Source: a virus. From it: a DNA stretch of 42,803 nt. How positions within the stretch are numbered: position 1 is the stretch's first letter; each line of letters begins with the position of its first letter. Made by a program: the position numbers and the translations under genes. The notes under the pieces were generated by a model. It had not been told where the DNA came from and made no database searches. It was given only the letters and a program-made list of their open reading frames with translations. The stretch is taken from the IMG/VR virus record IMGVR_UViG_3300032820_000024, positions 1-42,803 of that record; one strand, written 5' to 3'. This document shows, piece by piece, positions 8,501 to 18,903 of this stretch.

Positions 8501-10799
8501 ATTTCGATTTTCCGATTCCCCTAAAACCATCAACCATTACTCCTTCTATGACTTTAGTTCCGACATCTGTAGATAACGCTTCCGTTTCCAATGGACTGAA
8601 TATAATTTTATCCTCTAAATTAGATATTCTTTTACCTAGATTATGGATATAATTAACATTCCTTACGCCATGAGTTCGTATAAAATCAATTCCATCATAA
8701 GGATGTAAATTTAGATCATATAATTTAATACCATTCTCAATAAAATTATTATCTATCTTATCAATATACTTAGCACTCTCGACAATTACTAAATTCCCAT
8801 CAGACCTAAGAACCAATGAATCCATTCTTTTCCCATTCACTGTACCCTTAGCTTCAAATTTACAGTTGTAAAAAATCTTATCATCTTGTCTCAAATCAAG
8901 AACATCTGCTAGAGTATATTCATTTCCATCGGAATCAATATAAGACGAAAGTTTATCGAAATGATCTGAGTCATAAGAACCGCCATGGAAAATCTTATCC
9001 GATCCTGTAGATTTCCAATAAGTATAATTAATCAAAACAACACCATCTGGATCTAATGCAGTAGGCCTAAGAGTGATGTAAGAATCGTTTACCTCACTAT
9101 CTGTATCTGTCGATTCTAACATCCAATCTGAAGTAACATCTGTCCAATCAGATAAATCATTTATAATCCCACTAGTAACAGTATTTGTATAATTAGGATC
9201 AAAAGTAGTATACTGCATAGCAACAAAAGAAATAACTTCTGAATCTCTCAATTTAACTCTTGTATCTAAAGGTGTTACTCCATTCCAACCAGTATTATTA
9301 ATTGCTTTATAAAAATAATCTAATTCCTTTGTAGCAGTAGAACCAAAAGAAACCTTAGACGAATAAAAAGCAATATTATCTCCCACACCAGTAGAAAAAG
9401 TCTTATTAGAATCTTTTGATGAAAATTTAAGAGTAGAACCATCCTCATCAATAAACAATTCATTACTGGTATAAGATTTTTTAACTCCGCCTAATGTAAT
9501 AACCAAACAAACACTATCTAGGTCTACAAAATTTCCTGTTCCTACAGCTGTTTTCACATTAACATAACCTGACGTTATTTCAAACTCCTGTGCAGTTCCA
9601 CCTGACTGCTTCTGAACTATCCGTCTACCCTCAAAGATCAAATCTTGCATTGAGGTAACAGATCCAGCTGACAATTTAAAAAGTTGATTATCAGTTCCTT
9701 GAAACGAAAACCCACTCCAATTAGCATTAGATCCACCATCAAGCTCTTCTCCTCCAACAACATGAAGTCCAACAGCACCAGTAGTAACTGCATCAGATTC
9801 AGATAAATGTGTTACGTCAGTTGAAGTTTTTCCATCCACATATGATATATTTGTCAAAAATAACTTAACAAAAGTTTCATCATATGCTGCAATATGTGTT
9901 GGTGTTGCGGCTCCTACTGGAGTAAAAGCACCATCATAATGTTGGAGAGCCATTGGTACACCAAAATTAATACCACTAGCTCCTTCCTTTATAATATATG
10001 CATACTGTCCAGTTTCAACATTCGCTGTTATTCTATTAACAGCTAAATCTTCTCTAGCTTTAGGAATAGTAATGGATTTTGCAGTTTCTACCTCGACCTC
10101 TTTACCATCTATTATTGCAATTCCATCATTGATAGATACTTTATAAGAGTCCTCAACACCACTATCAGTTGTAGAAATGGATTTTATATCAATGTCAAAT
10201 GCATCTAATACATAATCACCATCTGACTTCTTGACCTTTTCTGAATATTTTTCTTCTGTGATAATTGTAGATGCTGTTGACTGTGATTGATATACTTCTC
10301 CATTAATCAATCTAAAAATCTCAATAAAAATTTCATCCTCTATAACTTCATCTCTGGATACTAATTCTAAACCAACCTTAAATCTATCTGCCCCAGGCCC
10401 TCTATAATTAGGTGAACCTGCTGCATTATCGTATAATGTATCATCCGAACCAGCATTAACAAATTCTTCAACTACCAGAAATCCTACTAATTGATCATCC
10501 CCAACCACTATTGGATCTTGTATATCTACATTAATAGCCATTCCATTTAAATAATAAACTCCATCCTTAACAGTTACAGTTTTGGCTATTGAATCATACG
10601 ACATTTCTCCGCCGGATAAAACATCCCCATCGTCTAGCAAACTATTCCCTACCTTAGAAACTTGATCACTAAGAATAGTCTGTAATTGTGTCAGCTCTCT
10701 GGCTTGTACTGAAAAGGATGGCCTGAATAATATCCTGTAATAATTGCTATCCTCACTAAAATCATCATAGTAAGGCCGTATATTCATATTTGTTGCCAT
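5568..10799 (-). CDS. very large DUF4815-type virion fibre/baseplate protein
   Basis: This is a 1743-aa protein. Residues about 8-65 (RPYYDDF, then NYYRILFRPSFSVQARELTQLQ) are the signature of the DUF4815 family found in tail-fibre and structural proteins of T4-like marine phages. A long beta-rich region follows with no enzyme motif. The last ~100 residues look like an Ig-like or cadherin-like domain (TFTLAANLVSGNTG to the C-terminus), resembling the domains of the 3553-aa protein. The start is ATG at 10799 after AAGGAG. It follows the gp8-like gene by 9 bases. It is likely a virion protein attached at the baseplate periphery. The family is recognised but its exact role is not known to me. 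Confidence 0.75.
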   Translation of the reverse strand: MATNMNIRPYYDDFSEDSNYYRILFRPSFSVQARELTQLQTILSDQVSKVGNSLLDDGDVLSGGEMSYDSIAKTVTVKDGVYYLNGMAINVDIQDPIVVGDDQLVGFLVVEEFVNAGSDDTLYDNAAGSPNYRGPGADRFKVGLELVSRDEVIEDEIFIEIFRLINGEVYQSQSTASTIITEEKYSEKVKKSDGDYVLDAFDIDIKSISTTDSGVEDSYKVSINDGIAIIDGKEVEVETAKSITIPKAREDLAVNRITANVETGQYAYIIKEGASGINFGVPMALQHYDGAFTPVGAATPTHIAAYDETFVKLFLTNISYVDGKTSTDVTHLSESDAVTTGAVGLHVVGGEELDGGSNANWSGFSFQGTDNQLFKLSAGSVTSMQDLIFEGRRIVQKQSGGTAQEFEITSGYVNVKTAVGTGNFVDLDSVCLVITLGGVKKSYTSNELFIDEDGSTLKFSSKDSNKTFSTGVGDNIAFYSSKVSFGSTATKELDYFYKAINNTGWNGVTPLDTRVKLRDSEVISFVAMQYTTFDPNYTNTVTSGIINDLSDWTDVTSDWMLESTDTDSEVNDSYITLRPTALDPDGVVLINYTYWKSTGSDKIFHGGSYDSDHFDKLSSYIDSDGNEYTLADVLDLRQDDKIFYNCKFEAKGTVNGKRMDSLVLRSDGNLVIVESAKYIDKIDNNFIENGIKLYDLNLHPYDGIDFIRTHGVRNVNYIHNLGKRISNLEDKIIFSPLETEALSTDVGTKVIEGVMVDGFRGIGKSKSQTIAVDYIENELRPDYAISKGDIVSSGSPKVVTLPVDSSISDIANLQTSGSILINEPKNTIYHISLDPITWYDENQLPMIMSDPDNYFSGMDNTTVWNGWQHFWYGSLDDSVYSSSINVDNKGRRLLGNNFRPYVTGKLSGNITPSFGSSSFKIFLDKEEQENVTVSGPTFDVDLPPLTLSGKKLVEIKNGDSVLASNYLYARGFGQIGQEKSLEGIVQEFDVITDTFYTKVDLYFDTIDTQHTVFVQIKDMNTGDIVPYSTVNSAVTVVGKQTFTFNETILLKSGKYGLVVSTSSDTAKLTTGVYGGSSVGPLNGNKLINLKFNLYRADFTKTERIESLTINAVSNSIDKIFLNENYMDRIKVYQPTHNFSTTEQVTLGGFLGNLVQDVEFVQDQADDIDVFVGNVMNQGDNIIGLNAFQQLADVSVDQIEATPSAATLLNASTASYNYGKVIGWNSSTRTLTFEMTAGSFSKETTSGQGLVISIHQESYTSHFLPSTVQNGTETSISGVSSSELNNTFNVISRTNDSYVLEATTSGSFTPTVTGFYSDPNMKVVDSDIRSDMLYLNATKYLPVGASEKWDLMDGSAVVMELSPNSNTYLQTPLEINSYSIGWTISSDDSRVSPVLYTDCADLLIVSNLLDSSTATFSDTNMNWVRVPVTGNDNNGNPYGIGVRQGVLGKISEVNDQANEDLDVISGLEVGNYLMLDTGATKKIYTVLELNSTGLAVVGGTGINVNSQSVHKLYKLAGHVNETHRTDGSSLSKYISPTVNFNNSINGIRVDFDAICPTGNWIEVYYSDGKNPFVEIPIKYPESGVSSTYQSFSYEAVMEYISNLEVKIVMKGTDTIGVPKIKNLKIIGLNDYEAVVPSTTTEVITLIIDNIFKITYEADINAIVGSTSTFTLAANLVSGNTGAWSIDAEEVGNTMLGAVNLDNADTVSFTPITHTGSPTTLRITITDAANETAVKDINVIVHASV

Positions 10800-10808
10800 A
10801 ATTGCTCC

Positions 10809-12047
10809 TTAAAAACTAAGTATCATTTTTATATCTACACTAGAATTTTCTTCTATCGTCTTAGCTGGAACTAAGTTTTCTATGTAAACTACATCACCCG
10901 AATAGTTTAAATAATCATCATCTACTGTAGCATTTTCTACATCCTCTTTTCCTATTCTCTCGCCGACTACTAATTCCCCTGTATCATCTATATGATTAAT
11001 TGTATTTTCTGTTACACCATCTGATTTTGTTTTTCGTAATGGATTTACAATTAATCCCATTTTTCTATATGTACCTACAAAAGAACTAATATTTGCTTTA
11101 ATAAGAACAAATTCTCCACCCAATTCTCTCACTGGATTAGAACCGTGGCCACCCAACGGAGAAAAAATAGGTTTTATATAATCTATATAATCTGTATTTC
11201 CAGTATCATTTGGACTACCATCTATAGTTAGACCAGTTATTATATTATAATCCTTTCCTGCATTCAATCCTGTATCTACTGTATCAATTACAAATTTATA
11301 AGTACCACTACCAGCTGATATTTCAGTAGCCCTAAAAGAACCCTTGAAATCAGAACCATCACCGTTAAGTAATACATCTGCTCCATCCAAACTAACCAAA
11401 TGAGTTACTAATGCTGCGTCATCTGCAGGTGTAATATTAAAACTATAAATCCCACCATCAACTGCAGACTGCATTTCATCCCATTGATCTGAATTTTCTG
11501 TTCTCGTTTCTATATTTTTAGCAGGCATCCAATTCTGACCACCAGAATTCAGTATTATGTCATTAGACCAATCCCATACACCTGTTAAAACATCAATAAT
11601 AGAATACATATATTTCCATACATAATTATCTGCAGTAGTTTTAAAAAATCCTTTATAGTTAGACACAGAAGAAGGATTAACAGTACTAGCAGCTCCTCCG
11701 TTGTTTGAAATACACTTAAAAACATGATTATCAATTTCTACAAAATAATTCAATGTAGACAACTCCACATCATCTGTATATTGGCTATATACTGTATTCT
11801 CAACCCAAGAATTTTTCTTAACAATATACGAAATATCACTATAAAAAACCCTTTTCATAGAAACTATATCTACAGAATCTTCCATTTCTCTACGAATAGA
11901 TATTGTGGGATCAGGAGCAATGTCACCACCGCCCCATACATCTTTTCTCCCTATAAAAACGTAGACCATCTGATCTACGTTTCTAAGTGTAGATATAAAA
12001 TTATCTACATTAAAAAACCCCATCTTTTCCGTTATAATCGCTCCCAT
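10809..12047 (-). CDS. 8: gp8-like baseplate wedge protein
   Basis: This 412-aa protein resembles marine T4-like gp8 wedge subunits. It has a YVFIGRKDVW segment near residues 29-38, then a Trp-x-x-x-T-V-Y-x-x-Y-(T/D)D segment at about 81-93, a VFKCISN segment at 109-115 and TADNYVWKYMYSI at 138-150. T4 gp8 is 334 aa, so this one is somewhat longer. In the baseplate gp8 joins gp6, gp7, gp10 and gp53 in the wedge. The ATG at 12047 has a weak GGTGA upstream; an in-frame ATG at 12023 has GGAAAAG and is a possible alternative start. The assignment is by motif pattern and order, so it is probable rather than certain. Confidence 0.6.
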   Translation of the reverse strand: MGAIITEKMGFFNVDNFISTLRNVDQMVYVFIGRKDVWGGGDIAPDPTISIRREMEDSVDIVSMKRVFYSDISYIVKKNSWVENTVYSQYTDDVELSTLNYFVEIDNHVFKCISNNGGAASTVNPSSVSNYKGFFKTTADNYVWKYMYSIIDVLTGVWDWSNDIILNSGGQNWMPAKNIETRTENSDQWDEMQSAVDGGIYSFNITPADDAALVTHLVSLDGADVLLNGDGSDFKGSFRATEISAGSGTYKFVIDTVDTGLNAGKDYNIITGLTIDGSPNDTGNTDYIDYIKPIFSPLGGHGSNPVRELGGEFVLIKANISSFVGTYRKMGLIVNPLRKTKSDGVTENTINHIDDTGELVVGERIGKEDVENATVDDDYLNYSGDVVYIENLVPAKTIEENSSVDIKMILSF

Positions 12048-12048
12048 A

Positions 12049-15000
12049 TTATGTCACCGTTGTTGTTACGGGTGGATTGATAGTCCACGTCATTTCAAGT
12101 TTATCACCCTTTGTCCATGTTGGGTCTGTAGATTGTGAAGCATCTCCTGTTGTAATAACAAACCTATCTCCGACTTGCCATGTTGCATTAGGAGGAGCAT
12201 CATTACCAGCATCAAGAACACCAGTATTTACTACTACGGCCCCGTTATACTCAAAAGTAGCAGTCAGATATACATATGAACCTGTATTAGTCATACCATC
12301 TGTACCGCCTGGATTAGTAATTATTCCATAGAACATATCATTATCTGGTGAAGGTAAATCCAAAGACATTTCATCAGGAGTAGCATCAAAAAATTCATAC
12401 ATATCCATCATTCCATACGGAGCAATAGATCTGATATAATTGAATAATTGTTTCTTATCCCATTGTCTTACTGTCTTACCCTTAGCAGTTATAAATGCAT
12501 CTAAACAAGTAATTACTTCATCACAAGTTGGTAATGGTGGAAATTGTACATCATTACCAGATTCAGTATATTCTGTACCAGCTTCCCAAAGTTTTATTTG
12601 AGCATCAGTTGGTTCATTAAGTGCTCCATCTCCGTGTTTCAAAGATTTCGCAATATAAAATTCCCCTGTAACACTATCGGTAATAGAAGGAACAAATAGA
12701 GACTTAAATCTTGAATGAAATCCTGGCACTACTAAATTACTAATTGATTCAACATAAGCTGAAGTATCCCATGTCCAAACAGATGTAGTTGTAGATTTCC
12801 CCAATTCCAATTCTGATGTTGGACTTTCACCAAAAAACCATGCTGCATCATAAATACCAAAAGAAGTACATCTACGCAATTTAACCTTTCCGTCTTGATC
12901 TCCCTGTGAATTGAAATTTGTATTATCTGTAGTCAATAAGAATGGTGCTATTTCAGTAGCAGAACTCATGTCAAAATGATTAACAATATCTCTAGCATCA
13001 ACAAAATCTAAAGATTGATACCCTTCTATACCTTGCCACCATGTATCAGATGTAACGTCAATACCTCTAGTTTCTGGATTAAATATCCAAACTTGATTTG
13101 TATTTTGATCTTGATATTTATTAGTTAATTTAAAATCCATTGTAATAGCTTGACTATAACGAGCTCTGTCCGCCTCGGCAACAGTTCCACCGCCACCATT
13201 ATAACTAGGTAATACCCATGTATTTCTACACTCACCTCGCCAATTAACATCACCAGACACAGCACTGCCGGAAAAGTCAATAGATCGCATACCTACAGAA
13301 TTACCAGTTAATTTTGTATCCCATTGAGCTTGACCCGTAGTTAAAATTGGAGGATCATTCTGATTAGATCCTGCTGGAGCTCCAGCTGCAACTTCATTAT
13401 CAAAATTATACAGAACCATAGTATACGGCATGCCCGTCATCCACGTACCATTTGCTACAGGAGGATTTAAAGTAGGATCAATATATTGATGAACATCATC
13501 AGGATCTACTCCCGCTTCATCCTTAGCTGAACTACCTATAATCGCAGTTGCCCCATCAGGTAATTTATGATTACCATCTAAAACAACCCTAAGTTGTAAT
13601 TTTCCTCCAGTAACCCACCACAATTTTTCCCATTGATTAGGGCCAAGACCACTCCGTTGAACAGAAGTTTTCCTAAGAATAAAAGAATCAAATTCACTGA
13701 ATAATGTTTTATTAAAAAATTCCCCTGCATCCCATGTTCCACCAGGCGGAGACACACCAGTTCCATCTTTAACATCTGTTCCTAACACAGCCACATCATT
13801 AAATGTAGTATATGCATCTACTGTTTCTTGATCAGAATCTTCACTAATTGTAATTGAACTTGCACCCATAGGAGTTAAATAATGTTCTTTTCTGTCTACG
13901 TCATAAACATTATCAACCTCTTTAATCTTATAAAGATCAGTAAAATCAAGTTGTCCTACTTCTGGTTGTGCAGCTCTTTCAACTGGACTAGCTATAAGTC
14001 CAAAAATTGTAGGTAAAGTTTCACCATCCAAGTAAGCTGAAGAACCATTTCCAATAGAGCTATTATTATGATCGACTAATTCACTCCATGTCTTTATTAC
14101 AGTATCCGGCGTTACTGGATCATTCACAGGAGCTTCACTACTCCAAGTTCTGACACTAGAGATATTATCTTCACCACCGGCTGCCAAAGACTGATGTGCT
14201 TGTCTGGTTTCTAAAAACTTACCAAATTTTTCATTTAGATAATCATTGTAATTTGTTTTTAGTTGCCATCTTCCTTGAATATCATCATCCTTCATATCCT
14301 GCGGTAAAATGTGACCATCCTGACCATAAAATACTCTAAAAAATAACGGTGGATTTATAAACCTTGAATCCGTAGTAGTTTTGAGAGATATAACAGAATC
14401 AGTATTTCCAGTACCTTCATTATAATCTGTAGTCTGAATCAAATAACTTTCATAAGCTCCAACACTATCAAAAAGATATAAAAGATCTAATGCCATATCT
14501 CTAACTACAAAAAACTTTTGGTTAGTACTTATTTCACCAGATGTAGTATACATGCCTCCCACTTCTGAGAGATCATCATAGAATAATCGACCACCACCTT
14601 GCCACAAAGTTTCTATATTATATAAATCTTCTTTTATATAATTAGAGTTCGTAGCTACTTTTTTGATACCATCCAGATAATGAGTACGATATTCAGTTTC
14701 TTTTAGCCATTCTGTATTTTTAATATGTGCTCTCATTCTCTTGGAAATTTCTCCCCATGGCGTCAAGAAAATCTGAAGTTTTCTATTTTCAAAATTAATC
14801 CTAGTCTGAAAATCGTAAAATTCTGTAACCATATTTTTAAAATAGTCAAACTTATTACCAGAACTGAAAAAATTATTACCCCCACTACCCAAAAGATTAG
14901 CTTGTGATGTCAAATCAGTCAAATCAGGAGTATTTCTAAGTTGATTATAATAACTACGACTATCCGTAATAGTATCTCCGCCGGAAATACTTATATTATT

Positions 15001-17046
15001 TACTCTATTAGTAAAATCATGATTTCTATCTTGAATACTAGAAATAGCAGCGTTGTTACCCAAACCTGATACATCTGCATATTTATCAGCTTCACTTGAA
15101 GTCCAAATTCTCATAAACTTCTTGTTCCATGTACCTGTTTCAGAATATTCTCCAGCTGAAAGTCTTCTATGAACAGCATCACTATATAAGTAGTCATCTA
15201 ATCCATGATTAGCTACTCCAGCTGCAGCTGCACTAGGAGATTGAGATCCGCCCCATCTATTATTCTTTCTTTTTATAGAATTAGGTACTACTGTTTGTGT
15301 ATTTCTGGTATGTGCAGTTGCTGTACCACCATCCCAATCATGAGTAAAAACTTGTGATGTATCCAACGATTCAAATACTCCCTGTTCAAAAACTGACATG
15401 CCAGTCAACTGTATCCTAGAAGCACTATTAGTATTTTGCATCGGCTCACCAGTTCTGGGATCTGTTCCAACTGGATTAAGAGCTCGAGCCATATGATCTA
15501 TATACTGTATATTCCATTCTACATCCTGTACACTTGTAGGCTTTGTAAATTGAAAATTATATTCTACTGTTACATTATCATTTCTATCTAAAGTAATAGG
15601 TGTTGTTGGAACATGAAAAGCTATGGTTTCACCATCAACTTCTTGTACTTGAGCAGCGGCTGAAGATTTAGTTGTATCATATCTCTGAGGAAAATTCTGA
15701 ACCTCAATACCAAGTATCTTACCAGATTGTGTGCTTAAATCCCGTATTCCCCATCCAATAGGATTATCTGAAATATCCACATTAGTTCCAAATGACCAAT
15801 AAAAATCACCCGCAGGTTCTGTTAATTCATACTCAAATGGTATAAATTCTTTGTAATCATCTCCATTAAAATCTGCAGACCAATAAAATGCATTACTAAA
15901 CGCACCTGGCGTAGTCACAGATTCATATGCTGTTCCTGTCCATTCCTGATGAGCCAATGCATTATCATCATCTATTGGATCACCTCTACCATATACTTTA
16001 GGTGTTTCATCCATACTATAAACAGTTTCGTTCGTAGTATTTGTACCACCCAATTTATACTTAGCTCTCATTGGAACACTATGAGTTATCCAACTAGCTA
16101 TTTTCCAGCCACCTGGGCCAAGAGATTGTCTGACAGTTGCTTTGGTGCCTTTAAGACCCGTTTTATCTAAATCTATCCATTCTCTATTTTGTTCAGTTTC
16201 TGAATCAATATTAAGACCATTATAATTTGCAAGTTCAGTTCCATCTGCAATTCTCAAATTCTCTCTGGCAGGTTTAAACTGTGGTTCCAGTACTCCTGGC
16301 GGAGCATTACCATCATGTATCATTCCAGTAAAAACATTCTGTCCAAATTCAAACACTTCAGCACTAGAATCTCTAGCAACTTCAGATGGACTCGTGCCAT
16401 GAACTAAAGAAGTCTGACTAGAATCAATCCAACCAATAACAGCTGTTCTTGATTCACCAATTCCACTACCTGTCCATGTAAATTCATTTTCACTACCTTC
16501 TGTAACATCTAATAGATTATCAGGTGAACCTACTGTTCCTACTCTAACCTTAAATTGATGAGCAATTAACTTATTAGAAAAATAATAAGCAAAAGGAACA
16601 GCTGCTTCTTCAACAAATGTATCACCCACCTGCCATCCAATAGAATCATCAGCATCTGTGTTTGTCTTGGAACTATTATTACCAGCTATTGATGCCCCAG
16701 CAATCCATGAAGGCGGTCGATTACCTGCAGCATCTTTATAACGAGTATCTACAATTAGAGGAAGCGGATCTAATACAACACCACTATCATCAACTGAACC
16801 AGCTGGATATAATGTGTTCGCAGCAACTGGAATTTCTTTTCGTGTATGTGTCAATATATTACCATCCGAATCTATAACTTCTTCGGTATCACCATAAATT
16901 ATTGCTGACATTAGAGCCCTCTTAAAGTGCTCAGTAATGGTATTTTTGAATGGATATTTATGTTTTATAGTTCCGTCTGGCTTAGTAACAATAAGATTAC
17001 CAAATCCTTCAATAGATTCTACAAACCTTTCTATTTTATCTCTCAT
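12049..17046 (-). CDS. large unrecognised structural protein, 1665 aa
   Basis: This is a very large protein rich in Asp, Asn, Thr, Trp and Gly. It has no transmembrane segment or enzyme motif and most likely belongs to the virion. The N-terminus (about residues 1-50) includes GFGNLIVTKPDG, then PFKNTITEHFKRAL, a helix before the first beta-rich part. Several segments with the pattern PPxxTWxxGDxF recur along the chain and also occur in the 1117-aa fibre. The C-terminal part (about 1500-1600) includes a Cys pair (CDEVITC). The frame can be extended to a TTG at 17067, but I chose ATG at 17046, which has AGGAG about 11 bases upstream and follows the previous stop. It may be a fibre or baseplate-periphery protein. 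Confidence 0.65.
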   Translation of the reverse strand: MRDKIERFVESIEGFGNLIVTKPDGTIKHKYPFKNTITEHFKRALMSAIIYGDTEEVIDSDGNILTHTRKEIPVAANTLYPAGSVDDSGVVLDPLPLIVDTRYKDAAGNRPPSWIAGASIAGNNSSKTNTDADDSIGWQVGDTFVEEAAVPFAYYFSNKLIAHQFKVRVGTVGSPDNLLDVTEGSENEFTWTGSGIGESRTAVIGWIDSSQTSLVHGTSPSEVARDSSAEVFEFGQNVFTGMIHDGNAPPGVLEPQFKPARENLRIADGTELANYNGLNIDSETEQNREWIDLDKTGLKGTKATVRQSLGPGGWKIASWITHSVPMRAKYKLGGTNTTNETVYSMDETPKVYGRGDPIDDDNALAHQEWTGTAYESVTTPGAFSNAFYWSADFNGDDYKEFIPFEYELTEPAGDFYWSFGTNVDISDNPIGWGIRDLSTQSGKILGIEVQNFPQRYDTTKSSAAAQVQEVDGETIAFHVPTTPITLDRNDNVTVEYNFQFTKPTSVQDVEWNIQYIDHMARALNPVGTDPRTGEPMQNTNSASRIQLTGMSVFEQGVFESLDTSQVFTHDWDGGTATAHTRNTQTVVPNSIKRKNNRWGGSQSPSAAAAGVANHGLDDYLYSDAVHRRLSAGEYSETGTWNKKFMRIWTSSEADKYADVSGLGNNAAISSIQDRNHDFTNRVNNISISGGDTITDSRSYYNQLRNTPDLTDLTSQANLLGSGGNNFFSSGNKFDYFKNMVTEFYDFQTRINFENRKLQIFLTPWGEISKRMRAHIKNTEWLKETEYRTHYLDGIKKVATNSNYIKEDLYNIETLWQGGGRLFYDDLSEVGGMYTTSGEISTNQKFFVVRDMALDLLYLFDSVGAYESYLIQTTDYNEGTGNTDSVISLKTTTDSRFINPPLFFRVFYGQDGHILPQDMKDDDIQGRWQLKTNYNDYLNEKFGKFLETRQAHQSLAAGGEDNISSVRTWSSEAPVNDPVTPDTVIKTWSELVDHNNSSIGNGSSAYLDGETLPTIFGLIASPVERAAQPEVGQLDFTDLYKIKEVDNVYDVDRKEHYLTPMGASSITISEDSDQETVDAYTTFNDVAVLGTDVKDGTGVSPPGGTWDAGEFFNKTLFSEFDSFILRKTSVQRSGLGPNQWEKLWWVTGGKLQLRVVLDGNHKLPDGATAIIGSSAKDEAGVDPDDVHQYIDPTLNPPVANGTWMTGMPYTMVLYNFDNEVAAGAPAGSNQNDPPILTTGQAQWDTKLTGNSVGMRSIDFSGSAVSGDVNWRGECRNTWVLPSYNGGGGTVAEADRARYSQAITMDFKLTNKYQDQNTNQVWIFNPETRGIDVTSDTWWQGIEGYQSLDFVDARDIVNHFDMSSATEIAPFLLTTDNTNFNSQGDQDGKVKLRRCTSFGIYDAAWFFGESPTSELELGKSTTTSVWTWDTSAYVESISNLVVPGFHSRFKSLFVPSITDSVTGEFYIAKSLKHGDGALNEPTDAQIKLWEAGTEYTESGNDVQFPPLPTCDEVITCLDAFITAKGKTVRQWDKKQLFNYIRSIAPYGMMDMYEFFDATPDEMSLDLPSPDNDMFYGIITNPGGTDGMTNTGSYVYLTATFEYNGAVVVNTGVLDAGNDAPPNATWQVGDRFVITTGDASQSTDPTWTKGDKLEMTWTINPPVTTTVT

Positions 17047-17063
17047 TTTATTTATTACTCCTA

Positions 17064-18881
17064 TCAATCTGCTGGGAATGTCGGTAAATTACTGTATTCT
17101 ACGAAATAAGTATTAGCTGTTGTTAAATTATTAGACGCAGAATCTTGTGCAGGATATAATTTTACACCATTAGCTGCATTTGTGATAGGTTTTTTACCCC
17201 ATTGAAGATGAAAATTAACCTTAGTTGTAGATTCAAATTCGCCACCATCGAAAATACTTGACTCAATATGATATATTAATCTATCCGCTTGTAATCCTCT
17301 ACTATTCAATTCTGCGTTAGTACCACTTATCGTAACATTAGAATCAGATGGATCTGACCCATCTTTATATTCTCCTGTTAAAGGATTTATAACCTTTTCC
17401 ATATTTGTAGAACTATAACTATCAAAATATGTGTACATTTCCTGTGCTGGAATATAAGAACCATCCTCGCGAACAATTCTTTCAAGTACAATTGTTATGG
17501 GAAATTCATGATTTTGGATATTCAATGGAGATGTGCGAAGATTAATGCCGGACACTTGTGGGATGAAAAATGGTAAATTAGCTGATGTCGCACGAACCGT
17601 AGAAGAAACTCCCACTCCAGACGAATCTAGCGGATCCCAAGATGTTGAATATCCAGATCCCCCACCTAAATCATATACACCAGATGCACCAATTAAAGCT
17701 ATATCAGAACAATCCTTTCGTAAAGTAAGTAATTCTGCTAAAGTTAATGTAGTATTATCTGCTTGATTCTTATAAAATATTATTCTATTAGGAACAAATT
17801 TTTTATAATCTGCATTACCACTACTTGATGCCAAAGCAGATGCTACAGGTTTATCAACCCAATAACTATTACTATCTATGCTAGTACCTGATACTGTATC
17901 AGAAACTTCTATCCTATAATATAATTCATCTATCTTATCATTTGCATCCATGCTAGCTTCTTCATACCCATCATCTCCATGTGGGATACTTAAATCAGGT
18001 ATAAAAACAAAATCAAAACTAGAACCAGTTGAATGAGCTTCAAGCATCTGTTTGGTATCAGCATAAGCAGTTCCAGAACTGTCATCCGTACCAGGCCAAA
18101 CATCATCTTTTTTCGTAACATCTCCATATGCACCTAACCAAAATCCATTTGCGCCAGGACAGCCACTATTCATCCATTTATCAAATATTGGGCCCTGACC
18201 TAATCTATGATTTTCTACAAAAACATCACCTATTGGACTATTTCCTGCAGTTTTAAACCAAAATTCCCATTTTTGAGGATGACCAAAATGTTCTTCATTA
18301 GTACCATTTATACCATGGCCAATAGAAGTCTGAGTAAATCCATACGTTAAGCCCCATTTGTCAGTTCCACTAGATACACTTTGAGTTGCATCAGTGGTTA
18401 ATTCACTAAAACTACCATCATCCTCATCCTGCTTTAATAAAGTAAGAGCATTAGATACTAAAACAAAATTTCCATATGTAGCTACACCATTAACGTCAAC
18501 ATCAGTATATATAGTTTGACCTGCAGGAAGATTACCTGAGTTAGTAACATATCTACCAGCATTTATTAATGTAGCTGATGCTTCTGCTCCAGCTGCATCA
18601 TTTGTTCCTATAATCTTATCATAAAATACCGATAAATCTAATTGGGCGTCATCAAAATCTCCCGCTGCAGCTGCACTACAAAATACAACTGCGGGGCCCC
18701 CTGCATATTTAAAATCAGGTTGTCCTGTCTGTCCAGATGCCACAAATCTTCCTGTCCAATCTCTTAATACTATAGCATATTTTTGTATTTGACCCCAATT
18801 ATGGGTGGCAGTAGGATCAGGATAATGATAAAGTACATCATTTACCAATGCCTGTAAATTTTCTGAAATTTGTATTGCCAT
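17064..18881 (-). CDS. unrecognised structural protein, 605 aa
   Basis: This 605-aa protein is rich in Asp, Ser, Gly and aromatic residues, and I do not recognise its family. Its N-terminus (MAIQISENLQALVNDVLYH) is helical; the rest looks beta-structured. A segment at about residues 365-372 (PNRIIFYKN) is echoed by PNKFIFYND in the adjacent 272-aa protein, so the two may share a domain. The start is ATG at 18881 with AAGGAG well placed upstream. It sits in the block of large virion proteins between the giant adhesin-like gene and gp8. A role in the fibre or baseplate periphery is inferred from context only. Confidence 0.6.
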   Translation of the reverse strand: MAIQISENLQALVNDVLYHYPDPTATHNWGQIQKYAIVLRDWTGRFVASGQTGQPDFKYAGGPAVVFCSAAAAGDFDDAQLDLSVFYDKIIGTNDAAGAEASATLINAGRYVTNSGNLPAGQTIYTDVDVNGVATYGNFVLVSNALTLLKQDEDDGSFSELTTDATQSVSSGTDKWGLTYGFTQTSIGHGINGTNEEHFGHPQKWEFWFKTAGNSPIGDVFVENHRLGQGPIFDKWMNSGCPGANGFWLGAYGDVTKKDDVWPGTDDSSGTAYADTKQMLEAHSTGSSFDFVFIPDLSIPHGDDGYEEASMDANDKIDELYYRIEVSDTVSGTSIDSNSYWVDKPVASALASSSGNADYKKFVPNRIIFYKNQADNTTLTLAELLTLRKDCSDIALIGASGVYDLGGGSGYSTSWDPLDSSGVGVSSTVRATSANLPFFIPQVSGINLRTSPLNIQNHEFPITIVLERIVREDGSYIPAQEMYTYFDSYSSTNMEKVINPLTGEYKDGSDPSDSNVTISGTNAELNSRGLQADRLIYHIESSIFDGGEFESTTKVNFHLQWGKKPITNAANGVKLYPAQDSASNNLTTANTYFVEYSNLPTFPAD

Positions 18882-18903
18882 TTCTATTTCTCCTTAACTG
18901 TTT

